DNA of 64,000 bases. It comes from Helianthus annuus (lineage: Eukaryota; Streptophyta; Magnoliopsida; Asterales; Asteraceae). Position numbers and translations under genes: made by a program. This document shows, one piece after another, positions 32,913 to 45,789 of this stretch (the first letter of the stretch is position 1; every line of letters begins with the position of its first letter). Where the stretch lies: assembly GCF_002127325.2 (NCBI RefSeq), contig NC_035435.2:121205127-121269126 (forward strand), written 5' to 3'. The notes under the pieces are model-generated. The model ran no database searches. It was not told the origin of the DNA and saw nothing but the letters and a program-made list of their open reading frames with translations.

Positions 32913-35120
32913 TAATATTCATCTCAATAACAATACTTTTAGGGAATAATACTATTTCGAGAGTTGGATTTGCGGTCACCCTTTATTTGTCACACATATA
33001 TAACGTGCGCTATTATATTATCCTAGGACACAACTAAATATATAGATATAATGTACAGTATGATACGATATATATCATCTATGTAATTATATCTTTTTTT
33101 TTGGTAAGAAAGAAAGTAAATAGGGATCGTGTTTAAGCGCTCAACAAACCTTTTCAGGCCCAAAAATTTATAAATTATAAGGTCAATAATTGTTGGAAAT
33201 ACAATGATACGAATTGTTCTATTGCATTCATTAATGAATGATGAAACAAATTGTATCTGATAGCCATAAGAGAATATGTTGAGTTAAGATCACACCAAAT
33301 CAAAAGAAAACCAAGTGACCATTGTCACGTTGCTTTCACTTCACAAGGGCTTATATTTTGCGCCCCACCAAATCTCAAGGGACAAAATGCTATCTGTATC
33401 TACATTCTCTTTTGTAGATTTTTTAATGAATTCACTTGTTTCTTTTTTGCCCATAATATAACTTTTTATATTTTAAATATTATATGCAATACCCAATGTT
33501 ATGTTTCAAGTCCTAGAAATTTAAGATAAAAACAATTTCTTTTAGTTTATGACCGAACCAATAAATGCGAACCTGCATGTAAACGTGGTGGTTCTTAATT
33601 GAACTGAATCATTGATACATAAATCATACATATAATAGCTATACAGTATATCTTATTACACTTAATAAAATAGCTCTAAAGAAGATAAAAGAAAACTTGT
33701 CAACCTAAATTAACTACATCAAATTATCTGTCTTGTGAGGATGAAACAAGTAACTTTTGAATTTTACAAAATAAAAAATAAGTAGAAAAGTAAATATGTA
33801 ATGTAGTTTTCACATAACATCCCAAGAAGAAAAAAACAATGCATATAAAAGAAAAAAGTCAAAGAGATAACTATAAAGGTAATATATTTATTAAATATAT
33901 TTATAAAGAGTGGGGAATGAGCTTGTGGAGTAAACAACAAGAACAAAACAAGAGATAAAATGGTAAACAAAGAAACCAAGGATTCAAAGCCAAATATTTA
34001 GTTCCAGTCTAGTTAGAAATTGAAATCCAATAATATATGGTTATTCTAGAAAGTTACATAGTAAAAAAAAAAAGAAAAAAAACTTCAACCAGTGATAATA
34101 AATTTGGTTACATGCACTCAATTACTTTACTTATGATAATTTTGAGAATTAACAATACAACAAAAAACAATACGCTGGATATCAATATTAATATTAACAG
34201 AAAATTTAGATGGCCGAAAGGTTACCAACTCCTATTAATCTAATACAAAATTGAGATTAAATTAAAAGAAAATTAAAAAAAATAGAAAACAAAACACTAT
34301 ACTCAAAAAGAGTACAAAAAGTGCCTTTTGAAAAAGACCAGTGTCCTATTGTACTACCATTTTAAGATATTTGAAAACTTACCTACGGTGGAATACTTAT
34401 TTTCACCTGACCGATACACCTCATTTACAGTTAAATACGCTTATTAGAGACACTGTAAAGATACGATACGATGTTAATTGTAAGAATGTAGGATTATCGT
34501 GTACTAAATTCGTGCCTCACGGCTATGTGACCATGTCCAAGTAAACGGGCCTTAAATATGCTTTATTGGATCTCACAAGTTGGACTCAAAGACTTTCTCA
34601 TACAACCCAAGTAGTTTAGTAGTCCTCAAATTTGTAAGCTCATGTAGAGGTAAAAAACCGGGTTTACGCCCAAACTGAATCGAGGTCCAAACGTAATTGA
34701 ATCTTCATGTGGCCCAAATAGGATAAGAAAAGCCGGTTTGAGTTACGAATAATTTTAGTCTACAGTTCCCAAACCTGTAGGAACTGGGTTTGGGTCTGGT
34801 TCTAAGCCGGTTCGGGGACAAACATACTCCCAAACTGGTTAGGCGCAGACTTATTCTCAAATTGGTTTTAGAAAGATATTTTTTTCGATATTTATTATAA
34901 AAAATACAAATTAAACAAAAAAAACCTTTAAATTAACCTTTTCATTTTAACCTTAGAAAAAAATTAAATACGAAGTAGAGGAAAAAAAATACAAGTGGTA
35001 ATATTTTTTTGACCTTTTATTTTTTATTCTTTGGTCTCATGATGTGTTTAATCTTCGTCACCTGAATCAAATTATTGCGTATGTACTCATCATACGGCTT
35101 CATCATCGGTCAATGGGGAC
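32913..35120. other. AT-rich spacer, no firm gene
   Basis: One minus-strand frame at 33764-33979 (71 codons) begins like a signal peptide (MVSLFTILSLVLFLLFTPQA) and stays hydrophobic. It could be an exon of a secreted-peptide gene but nothing supports it beyond the leader. Confidence 0.35.
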
Positions 35121-35210
35121 ATTCCAGAAATGCCCGAAACATTATGGAACATTCCCGAAATGCCCGAAACATTATGGAACATTCCCGAAATGCCCGGAAC
35201 ATTATGGAAT
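35121..35210. repeat. Minisatellite, three 30-bp units
   Basis: Units at 35121, 35151 and 35181, consensus ATTCCCGAAATGCCCGAAAC + ATTATGGAAC, one to two changes each. A decaying tail of GGAA/CTCGAAAC phrases follows to about 35280. Confidence 0.9.
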
Positions 35211-35905
35211 AGTTTGAAACACTCTGGAATATTACGGAAGACTTCGAAACACTCAAGAAGACTTTATTCTATTCTAGACAGATGTTGAACCATCTAGAGA
35301 CACAAAGAGATGACTAGAAGACTCCATAAAAAATATCAGGAGCTAGAAACATCATATGAATATCATAGATATTTGCGGAAGAAATATCTAGATAAGAAGT
35401 TTCTAGATCCAACTAGGACATGTAACTAAGTACAAATAGGTGGACATACTATTTGAGCAAACCACCTTCAAAATTACTTGATATTTATAAAGCAATACTA
35501 TTGTATTTTTCAAAGTCTTCTGTTACAAACCACTTGAATCCATATTCAAAAGTACCATATAGTCATGGTTTGGTTTTATGGATCATTAGTAGTGGAGTTT
35601 ACATCAACTTTGGTGTACCTCGTGTATGTAATTGTTAGCTTGCTTTGATTTTATCATTTATGCATCAAATCTATATCCATGGTGTGGTGTACTACCAATT
35701 CATATTGCCGTAGTCCAATAACAATATCTCATTTTCTGATTCATTGATTAAAGTTTGAAGTTGTGAAAACTCATCATACAATTGGTTACCTTTTTTTAAA
35801 TTATTAATTTTCCGTGTTTTCATATCAACCTAGTTGGTGATATCAAATTTGATCGAAAATCACGTGTACTAATGGTATACTCATTAATTACTTGGTTATT
35901 TCTTA
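35211..35905. other. Spacer, no gene seen
   Basis: No supported feature between the minisatellite and the Tourist-like MITE. Confidence 0.4.
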
Positions 35906-36121
35906 AACCATGTGTAGTGGCAATGTAAAGTGGCGTGATCTTTGCCACTTCACACCCCAAAACGTTGGAACACCACCCCTGTGGGCGTGATCTTTGGTTT
36001 TTTGCTCTTGATGTGATTGTGAAAACGTCGGAAGAGGCTTGATCTTTGCTTTTTTGTTCTTGAATGCCATATGTCATTTCATGCCCAAAAGAGGGGCTTA
36101 AAGATCACCCCTCACATGGTC
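35906..36121. mobile_element. Tourist-like MITE, 216 bp
   Basis: Ends AACCATGTGTAGTGG and, complemented, GACCATGTGAGGGGTG. TTA on both sides (35903-35905 and 36122-36124) fits the PIF/Harbinger 3-bp target. Interior repeats of GTGATCTTTG. Confidence 0.6.
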
Positions 36122-36577
36122 TTATTGTTAAATAACAATTATTATGTAGGTTTTGTACATCATAATTTTTTCATAAGTTGCTTTTTTCTAACATACAACA
36201 AAGCTTGGCCACTCAGGTCCAAGCCCGCGATCGCTAACAGCGTTGGTGAAGTCATCAATTTCAGAGAAAACTCACCGCCCGAAAACCCACTATGATAAAA
36301 CACGTAGTCTACGCGTGACATTTTGTCACTAACCCTTGGCTTTTATTTGTCATTTTTGTAAGTCAATATTTTTCAATATAAATTGCATAATTTTATGGAG
36401 TAATAATAAACGTAATCTTAAAAGTTTCATTATTTATCTGTTTTTGTACAGGGATAAATGAAATTCTTCATTTAAACTAATGTTTTTACCTTAAACTACA
36501 GTATATGTTGTTTTTTACTTTTAGCTATTTTCGAAATGCTTTCCTACCTATCGATCTGAATTTTATTTTTATGGAAA
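36122..36577. other. Spacer, no gene seen
   Basis: AT-rich with no coherent frame. Confidence 0.4.
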
Positions 36578-36620
36578 CTAGTTGTTTCCATGCGCGCGCG
36601 TTGCGGCGCGCTAAACCAAA
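36578..36620 (-). mobile_element. Helitron 3' end
   Basis: On the minus strand the hairpin-forming GCGCGCCGCAACGCGCGCGC is followed by ATGGAAACAACTAG|T, with CTAG at 36578-36581. The body should extend to the right; its 5' end was not found. Confidence 0.6.
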
Positions 36621-36685
36621 TCGTTCTATAAGAATGACAAAACATGTCAAATAACAAAAAGTAGCTCGAATTAAAACGTAACGTA

Positions 36686-36856
36686 TTTTCGGTACCGGTT
36701 CGGCACCGGTGTTCACCGATTTTTACCCTCAAATACCGGTGTTGTACCAGTACCAACCGGTACCGAACCGTACCGTACCAGGTATATTCGGTACCGATAC
36801 ATACTTTTGGGGATTTCGGTAACGGTATTTTCGGTACCGATTGGTACCGAGCTCAT
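36686..36856. repeat. GGTACCG-rich degenerate repeat block, copy 1
   Basis: Many variants of CGGTACCG, ACCGGT and TACCGG, ending GGTACCGAGCTCA. A second block with the same end is at 49618-49795. Confidence 0.75.
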
Positions 36857-36929
36857 AAAATCCTGTAACAACGTAGCAATACAAGTAATTGCACAGTTTA
36901 GATTACCTTTTATACACACAGTAAGTAAA

Positions 36930-37100
36930 CTGACTGACATCATTCTTCAAACGATTCAAGATAAACGATGCGTAACCAGTCATATCCGGCATCGTGGAGT
37001 GCATTAAAAAGGGAGCAATTGGACGATTGGATGCTGGGCTAGGTGTTTCTTGGAATGCCTACGGATTTTTCGGGTCAAAACCTCGATTATGAGGATTCAT
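36930..37100 (-). pseudogene. 5' fragment of a Harbinger ORF1-like gene
   Basis: The minus strand has a TATAAATACTCAC promoter-like tract (about 37205), a 5' UTR and an ATG at 37100 (MNPHNRGFDPKNP) with an in-frame TAG at 37059-37061. The layout resembles the start of the ORF1 gene at 50425, but no Myb domain is reached before the similarity ends. Assigned mainly by context. Confidence 0.35.
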
Positions 37101-37230
37101 TTTTTCGTATTGTGGTTGGATGAGAATTTTTTTTTAAAAATAAGATAGAGATCATTATAGAAGAGGTGGAGTAGTTGTGGTAAAAAATGAATAGAAGTGT
37201 GAGTATTTATAGTGAATTGATATTTTTTTA

Positions 37231-37556
37231 AACACATAGCCGTTGGCCAACGGCTAGCCCAAACGGCTACTTGTCTTGGCCAATGAGATCCCACCATGTC
37301 ATCTTGATAGCCCAGCCCAACGCCCGGGCTGAAACCCCCGCCCAAGAGGCTACGCCGAAACCCAAACCCACCCGGGGTGGTGATTTGGGCGTTTGTACCC
37401 AACCCACGCCACAACCCACGCCCCATAGCCCATATTCTAATATTTCCTAGATCTTTTTTTAACACATAGCCGTTGGCCAACGGCTAGCCCAAACGGCTAC
37501 TTGTCTTGGCCAATGAGATCCCGCCATGTCATCTTGATAGCCCCGCCCAACGCCCG
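37231..37556 (-). repeat. Harbinger-derived 230-bp tandem array, left part (1.4 units)
   Basis: Units start AACACATAGCC at 37231 and 37461. Each contains the perfect 20-bp palindrome TAGCCGTTGGCCAACGGCTA, a CCATGTCATCTTGATAGCC box and a C-rich end. The second unit is cut at 37556 by the LARD and resumes at 45222. Confidence 0.9.
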
Positions 37557-39789
37557 TGTAACGCCCTGCGTTTTCAAACTTCCTACATTTAGAAATCTTA
37601 CGTGAAATTCTAATTTTGGAAATCTTGTGTTCTTATAACCATTCTTTCATTGTAATCGTTGTAAAATACGGAACTTGCTTCGTAAATAAAACTTGTACAT
37701 TACACTTTTTACCTAGTTAAATCATGTTTTATTTCATATTTCACCTTGTTACAAGTTAGGGGAAACATTGTTGCACATTATTACACAACTTAATTAACAA
37801 AATTACTCATTATAATGTTTTAAAAAAAAAAAATAAAGAAATATGGCAGCCCAATTCAGCAAAATTCAGCCCCATATAGTTGGGTTTTGTGGGCTAGTTT
37901 CAAGGTGTAACCCCTTCTAAACACTTCCAAAGCCCAACCCATTGAAACCCTAATCCTTCCCCCTATAAATACCACTTATAACCAGCCTCCCTACCACTTT
38001 TGCAACCCTAAAAACTCACAAAACATCCACCAAACCGTAGCTGAAAGCAAGGGTTCGAGTAGATTGACACCCCTTCACGAAAATGAGCATAACTCACTCA
38101 ATTCTTATCCGATTCACTCGATTCTTTTTCCTACTTGCTTGTATAATCATGGGGTTCGATTCCTAGACTTCTCCTTGGAGAAATCAGACCTGGAAATGCC
38201 CCGAAATAGTCCATAAACTTTCTGTTTGTTTTTATGTTCATCAAAAACTTGTTTAAATCTATGCAACTTGTGTCCAACACATCTCATACCTATGTCCTAA
38301 TGCTTACAACTTATCCCATGGTTGGTTAAGCTTAAAAACAAGGTTGAGACATCTAAATCAGAGGTTAAAACCTCATAAACTTTCTGTTTTTAATTAGGGT
38401 TTTACCCACAAGTAATGTTCAAGTGTGAAACTTGTTGAATGTGTGATGGTTGGATTAGCTTGGGCTATCCTTCATAAGAATCCACTCATTACTTGATGTT
38501 TTGCTATAGATTAGTTGTTGTTAATACCTTGATACTTGTATGTTCATGACCCTTCTTGTTGTTTATAACAACAAGTGTAGTGGTGAACAATAGAGGTGCC
38601 TAAATGGAAGCTTGTTCTTCCTACCTCATGTATGTATTCTATGACACAAAGAGGTACCTAAATGGAGACATTAATCTCCTACCTCATGCTTGAATCATAA
38701 GACTTGTAAACTATATAATATCTAAGTTATTCTATATGTATACATCTAAGTAACTAAGACTTGATGATGACTTAATAGTTATTTGTTAAGTGGACGTTAC
38801 ATCATCTATGACCATGCCCTTGTTACGACTCTAATGGATCTTAGAATCCATGAAATCATACCAACTCTTTTGAGTTTCAATAGTGTCAAGAACAAGAGTT
38901 ATGCGTACAAGATGATTATTTTCACTATGTTACTTTCTATATATTAAAAACTCCGAATCTATAATCTTCCGTTATACACCAAACTCACACACCTACGTTT
39001 CCTTGTGTAGAAGGACAAGGTGCTCCGAACTAATTCATCTACAAACTTGCTCTCGGAATTTCAAGTCACCACTTGTAAACCGTGAGTATACTCGTATTTC
39101 CCCCTTTTTACTTTTACCACTTTTGGGGTGTAACATGTTTACCTATTAACTTACACATGAACACTTTGTTAAACACATGAACGTTCCTATAACATGCTTG
39201 TATACGTGATGACTTGATACTTTAAACTTGGGTTATTCTTATGTGTTGAACTTATCATTAACTTCGTACGAGCCAAACCTTGACATATGTAGCGCTATAG
39301 GATTAACGACCCGCCCGTAAACTTGAGGTTATGTCTTGAGCATATTGCGTTTTCTTGGTTTGATATGTTAGACACATGCCATATTTAAGGTTTATCTTGA
39401 ATCATATGCTTGCCATGAGGAATTGATCACACTTTTTAACTTATGCTATGTACGTACCAAACTTGTATACTCGCCTTTGCTTTTGCATTGAATTATTTTA
39501 AACATGTTACAGGTTGATGAGGATGATGCTAAGAAAAGAAGTAGCGTTGATGCCTAGATACACATATAGACGTTAGGGTTTAATATGTTGTATCAAATTT
39601 TGTTATGTTATCATGTTGTTATGTTAAACTTGTTGTATTTGAATTTCTTGTAATGTTGACTATTTGAAGTTATGAAATGAAATGAAATTTGGATTTTCTA
39701 AATATTGTCACAAATAGCGTTATGATGTCTCTAGCAATCTTCACACTTCGTCTCATCCCGATGTTTCCGCCATTGGTTGGGGTGTGACA
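37557..39789 (+). repeat. LARD 5' LTR, 2233 bp
   Basis: Starts TGTAACGCCCTGCG and ends GGGGTGTGACA. TATA box (CCTATAAATACC) at 37963-37971, about 410 bp in, giving a short U3 and a long R/U5. A plant-like 3' splice site (ACATGTTACAG) near 39510 hints that transcripts may be spliced inside the LTR. Confidence 0.92.
37963..37971 (+). promoter_or_regulatory. TATA box of the LARD 5' LTR
   Basis: CTATAAATA; identical context in the 3' LTR at about 43390-43398. Confidence 0.6.
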
Positions 39790-39792
39790 GAT

Positions 39793-39805
39793 TTGTATCA
39801 GAGCC
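39793..39805 (+). other. Primer-binding site of the LARD
   Basis: TTGTATCAGAGCC, one base from the initiator tRNA-Met complement, four bases after the LTR. Confidence 0.8.
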
Positions 39806-42800
39806 ATAACTATAGGGAATTAGGAAAAGTAGGAATGCTTTCACCTAGTCTATAGTTTTAGAGCCTTATTCGTATGCTTTGCTTGGACTACTACATGATA
39901 CCTTATTTGTTACTTATTTATGCTCTTTTAAACATGTATGTTACTCATGTGTAATATTTGACATGTTATTCATACGCATTAAAGCTTGTTCTATTATGTG
40001 TTAACACTTGTTTTATCATTTCATTATTTAAGTACCATTCTTGATATGCTTTCTTATGTGTTTATACTTGCTTGTGTATTTCCTTCAACACACACTTCCC
40101 TCATGCATTTTATTCGATTATTCTAAATCCGACAACACTCATATTGTACAAATGAGACGAATTCACCAAAATAGGCGTGAAACCCACAGTTTAGTGAACG
40201 ACTCTCAATCTATCTATTCTTCTTTTTACACGAGATATCGCCATTGAGCTAGGAGTGAAATCCACATCTAAATGGCAAATCTCAAATTTCAAATTCTAGT
40301 GGACCCTCGTCAACATGTCGAAATTTAAATTTTGACCCGACGAGTACCAACCACACTTAGGATACGAAATCGTCAAGATAGGGGTGAAACCCGCACCTTG
40401 TCGACTAGTTCCACTCCTTGATTTTTTCATAAATCCCGCCAAGTCTCGAAATTTCGATTGATTTGGGACATGTAGTAACCGTAAGGGTAAATACCGTTAA
40501 CCGACTTGTCGGCGAGAGTATTTTACCTATTAGGCCAAAGCATGCTCCTCAAATTCAAAAGACTTTTCGACCACTTTGGTTAGTCAAAGTTCCATTTGGA
40601 ACACTCCAAACTTTGGTCAAACATGTGTTTCTATTGTTCATTTTATACGATGCAATCTTTCAACCTCGAGTTTACCTTTGATTTCTCTTTTCACACGCAC
40701 AACATATCGAACCTTTTCGATACATTTATATATGCATGATTTTCATATAATTTAAATTCATATTCCTTGTAACAACTAGTGGAGAGGTATCATCGAGATT
40801 GGAGTGACTTCCTTACCTTGACGAGTGACTCCACCCCTCTTCCCTTAAAACGACCTCACCAGGGGTGATTCCCTTACTTAGGTGACCGTTACCCAAAACT
40901 TCCCTTTCAAAATATTTTATTATGCAAACCCGATCATGTTTTATACCTAAATCATTTATCATTATTCAAAATACCTACTTATACCGATTTCAAAATACAT
41001 TGTTTATCAAACGTACTTCTTATTCTACCATCCATTTTCACTCAAATCATATACACGAGATTCTTAATCATGTCTTTACCGTTTTACTACACGAATTTCC
41101 AAACCTTACGAAATGCTACCTATCAATTTAATCGGTCTAATGAATCTCTTGCCCATGAACTTCACATCTGATTTATTAACTGAAACACGTTCACATTATA
41201 TCATCATACTAGAGACTTCCACTCTTAATCGAAATCAAACTAACCTTTCTCAATTACTTATAAGGCCTCATAGATGTTATATGATCGTTTTACCAAATAC
41301 TCTTTCCAACATCAATAAATCCTTTGTTAAAATTATTTTTAAACAATCACTAAGTTCTTTTACTAAATTTCTTTTCTAAGGGTCGACGTTTTCACAAGAA
41401 CTTTCAAAGTTCAAAATTTCATGTTTTGATGCAAATGAAACAAACCCGTTATTTAAAAAAAAAAAAAAAAAAAAACCTTCTCTACAACGCTTACTCGTCA
41501 TCCAAATTTCAAAACACGTGGGCTAGAAGACTTCATGGGGACCGACAATTTTCAACATACGTGAACTCCTTTTTTTTAACAAAAGTAGCATTTCAATCAT
41601 TACAAAATACGTTAAGCATGACCAATGAGTACTTTATGTTCCTTTACATATACAAACTATATTCTACCTTTCAAACCAAGCTCAATCTAATTTCGATTCG
41701 ACAAACTCAACGTTTTGTTTAAACAACTATACATGCACATCATCATACACATTTTAGACGATATCTCGCGATAACATCATTTATATCGTTCGTATCTACA
41801 TACTTAACCTTTTTTTTTCTCCGCAATGTCTCAACGTACACCATATACGCAATATTTATTTTTCATACCTACACCTATGTTCATACGTTTTATGCTTGTA
41901 CTCATACACATACTACTTATACGTTTTACGCTTCTACTTGTACACATACTACTTACACGTTTTATGTTTATGCTCATACATTCATGCGTATTCATACTTA
42001 AACTTATGCTCATACTTTCATCCTTACTCATGATTCGTACATTCGTACCTATACGCGAGCGTAATCCGAGGGATTCGCTTACGTGGGTCCCATACATGCT
42101 TAAACATAAACATGCTTACATACGACATTCTTCTACGTACACATTCTTATTTTCAAATTCATGTATACCTTGATTCATACATAACTAGTACAAGCTATGT
42201 GGATCATGCGACGATCAGTATAATCGCGGGTGCACACGGGATTATAGTGATAGGCGTATGAGAACCATAGAGTGTACTACTGTGTATGGTAAGACACGGA
42301 ACGTAACATGACCCCGAGTAACGAAACGGACGTAATGTGGTTAAAACATGGTGGATACGCCGCTGGTACTTCCTATATATAAGTGTTTTCACCATGTTAC
42401 CAAACTTTCGTAAAACGTGCCATGAGAAATTCAGTGTGTTGCAGACCTTTTGGACCTAATACAACTTCACGCAACTCACAAACGCATTATATCCGATTAT
42501 TCATGACGAGACTTCATCCTTAACACACTACGTTCATCTATCCAACACTTATGCTATTCACATACTTGTACTCTTTAAGAGCCATTCGTTCATTCTATAC
42601 TCGTATTATTTTATACAAAACTCGTTCGCAATCCAGCTTGTTTAAACATTTGAGTCCTAACTTACCTCCTTACCTATAAAATAGCCTCCCTATTCTTGAT
42701 TCTTGTGTAACTATACTTAGTATCTCTCTATTGCTTTATTTAAAGTAACCAACCTTTTCGTTCCTCTCAATAAACAGGTTTTACGAAAGTATGATTTTTT

Positions 42801-42965
42801 TATACTATCCTTAAAAACTTCCCCTTGCAAATCTACCTTGATGTTCTCCAAAATTTGGTACTTTTCAAAACTTTCAAACTTCCCAAGTTTCAATTCTTAA
42901 TGATCACCTTTATGCCAAAAACTCTTTCAAGCCTTCCTCTTGAATAAATTTCGGGACGAAATTTC
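39806..42965 (+). other. Non-coding interior of the LARD
   Basis: 3.2 kb with only short unrelated frames. It includes recurring GAGTGACTCC/GGGGTGAAACCC phrases (40240-40880) and a CATACGTTTTA/ACTCATACACATACTACTT tandem tract (41880-42000). Confidence 0.7.
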
Positions 42966-42967
42966 CT

Positions 42968-42981
42968 AAAGGAGGGGAGAC
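42968..42981 (+). other. Polypurine tract of the LARD
   Basis: AAAGGAGGGGAGAC directly before the 3' LTR, preceded by TTTCGGGACGAAATTTCCT, a phrase with a close counterpart at the same place in Tekay-1. Confidence 0.85.
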
Positions 42982-45216
42982 TGTAACGCCCTGCGTTTTC
43001 AAACTTCCTACATTTAGAAACCTTACGTGAAATTCTAATTTTGGAAATCTTGTGTTCTTATAACCATTCTTTCATTGTAATCGTTGTAAAATACGGAACT
43101 TGCTTCGTAAATAAAACTTGTACATTACACTTTTTACCTAGTTAAATCATGTTTTATTTCATATTTCACCTTGTTACAAGTTAGGGGAAACATTGTTGCA
43201 CATTATTACACAACTTAATTAACAAAATTACTCATTATAATGTTTAAAAAAAAAAATAAATAAAGAAATATGGCAGCCCAATTCAGCAAAATTCAGCCCC
43301 ATATAGTTGGGTTTTGTGGGCTAGTTTCAAGGTGTAACCCCTTCTAAACACTTCCAAAGCCCAACCCATTGAAACCCTAATCCTTCCCCCTATAAATACC
43401 ACTTATAACCAGCCTCCCTACCACTTTTGCAACCCTAAAAACTCACAAAACATCCACCAAACCGTAGCTGAAAGCAAGGGTTCGAGTAGATTGACACCCC
43501 TTCACGAAAATGAGCATAACTCACTCAATTCTTATCCGATTCACTCGATTCTTTTTCCTACTTGCTTGTATAATCATGGGGTTCGATTCCTAGACTTCTC
43601 CTTGGAGAAATCAGACCTGGAAATGCCCCGAAATAGTCCATAAACTTTCTGTTTGTTTTTATGTTCATCAAAAACTTGTTTAAATCTATGCAACTTGTGT
43701 CCAACACATCTCATACCTATGTCCTAATGCTTACAACTTATCCCATGGTTGGTTAAGCTTAAAAACAAGGTTGAGACATCTAAATCAGAGGTTAAAACCT
43801 CATAAACTTTCTGTTTTTAATTAGGGTTTTACCCACAAGTAATGTTCAAGTGTGAAACTTGTTGAATGTGTGATGGTTGGATTAGCTTGGGCTATCCTTC
43901 ATAAGAATCCACTCATTACTTGATGTTTTGCTATAGATTAGTTGTTGTTAATACCTTGATACTTGTATGTTCATGACCCTCCTTGTTGTTTATAACAACA
44001 AGTGTAGTGGTGAACAATAGAGGTGCCTAAATGGAAGCTTGTTCTTCCTACCTCATGTATGTATTCTATGACACAAAGAGGTACCTAAATGGAGACATTA
44101 ATCTCCTACCTCATGCTTGAATCATAAGACTTGTAAACTATATAATATCTAAGTTATTCTATATGTATACATCTAAGTAACTAAGACTTGATGATGACTT
44201 AATAGTTATTTGTTAAGTGGACGTTACATCATCTATGACCATGCCCTTGTTACGACTCTAATGGATCTTAGAATCCATGAAATCATACCAACTCTTTTGA
44301 GTTTCAATAGTGTCAAGAACAAGAGTTATGCGTACAAGATGATTATTTTCACTATGTTACTTTCTATATATTAAAAACTCCGAATCTATAATCTTCCGTT
44401 ATACACCAAACTCACACACCTACGTTTCCTTGTGTAGAAGGACAAGGTGCTCCGAACTAATTCATCTACAAACTTGCTCTCGGAATTTCAAGTCACCACT
44501 TGTAAACCGTGAGTATACTCGTATTTCCCCCTTTTTACTTTTACCACTTTTGGGGTGTAACATGTTTACCTATTAACTTACACATGAACACTTTGTTAAA
44601 CACATGAACGTTCCTATAACATGCTTGTATACGTGATGACTTGATACTTTAAACTTGGGTTATTCTTATGTGTTGAACTTATCATTAACTTCGTACGAGC
44701 CAAACCTTGACATATGTAGCGCTATAGGATTAACGACCCGCCCGTAAACTTGAGGTTATGTCTTGAGCATATTGCGTTTTCTTGGTTTGATATGTTAGAC
44801 ACATGCCATATTTAAGGTTTATCTTGAATCATATGCTTGCCATGAGGAATTGATCACACTTTTTAACTTATGCTATGTACGTACCAAACTTGTATACTCG
44901 CCTTTGCTTTTGCATTGAATTATTTTAAACATGTTACAGGTTGATGAGGATGATGCTAAGAAAAGAAGTAGCGTTGATGCCTAGATACACATATAGACGT
45001 TAGGGTTTAATATGTTGTATCAAATTTTGTTATGTTATCATGTTGTTATGTTAAACTTGTTGTATTTGAATTTCTTGTAATGTTGACTATTTGAAGTTAT
45101 GAAATGAAATGAAATTTGGATTTTCTAAATATTGTCACAAATAGCGTTATGATGTCTCTAGCAATCTTCACACTTCGTCTCATCCCGATGTTTCCGCCAT
45201 TGGTTGGGGTGTGACA
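42982..45216 (+). repeat. LARD 3' LTR, 2235 bp
   Basis: Near-identical to 37557-39789; differences seen at about 43022 (C for T) and 43981 (C for T), plus the A-tract near 43245. Confidence 0.92.
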
Positions 45217-45789
45217 GCCCGGGCTAAAACCCCCGCCCAAGAGGCCACGCCGAAACCCAAGCCCACCCGGTGTGGTGATTTGGACGTTTATACCCAACCC
45301 ACGCCACAACCCCCGCTGCATACCCCATATTCTAATAATTCTTAAATCTTTTTTAACACATAGCCGTTGGCCAACGGCTAGCCCAAACGGCTACTTGTCT
45401 TGGCCAATGAGATCCCGCCATGTCATCTTGATAGCCCCGCCCAACGCCCGGGCTGAAACCCCCGCCCAAGGGGCCACGCCGAAACCCAAGCCCACCCGGG
45501 GTGGTGACTTGGGCATTTGTACCCAACCCACGTCACAACCTACGCCCCATACCCCATATTATAATATTTACTAGATCTTTTTTTAACACATAGCCGTTGG
45601 CCAACGGCTAGCCCAAACAGCTACTTGTCTTGTCTTGGCCAATGAGATCCCGCCATGTCATCTTGATAGCCCCGCCCATCGCCCTGGCTGAAACCCCTGC
45701 CCAAGGGGCTACGCCGAAACCCAAGCCCACCCGGGATGGTGACTTGGGCGTTTGTACTTAACCCACGTTACAACCCCGCCCCATTCCCC
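45217..45789 (-). repeat. Harbinger-derived 230-bp tandem array, right part (2.6 units)
   Basis: Completes the interrupted unit, then has units starting at 45355 and 45585. The outer end CCGCCCCATTCCCC (45789) read on the minus strand, GGGGAATGGGGCGG, resembles Harbinger inverted ends here, so the array looks like a multiplied 5' end of such an element. Confidence 0.8.

Larger units (their letters stand above)
37557..45216 (+). mobile_element. Young non-coding LTR retrotransposon (LARD-like)
   Basis: 7660 bp with LTRs at 37557-39789 and 42982-45216, PBS and PPT, flanked by GCCCG (37552-37556 and 45217-45221). The 3.2-kb interior has no gag, protease, RT or integrase motif in any frame. Line-by-line reading finds two T/C differences plus an A-tract length change between the LTRs, so insertion is very recent and must have used another element's enzymes. 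Its PBS side and PPT side resemble those of Tekay-1. Confidence 0.93.

Noticed and set aside
35121..35210. CRISPR-like array
   Set aside because: Direct 30-bp tandem units with no spacers in a plant genome: a minisatellite.
40041..42395. Coding potential inside the LARD
   Set aside because: Frames are short, mostly hydrophobic or repeat-derived, and none shows gag, protease, RT or integrase motifs.
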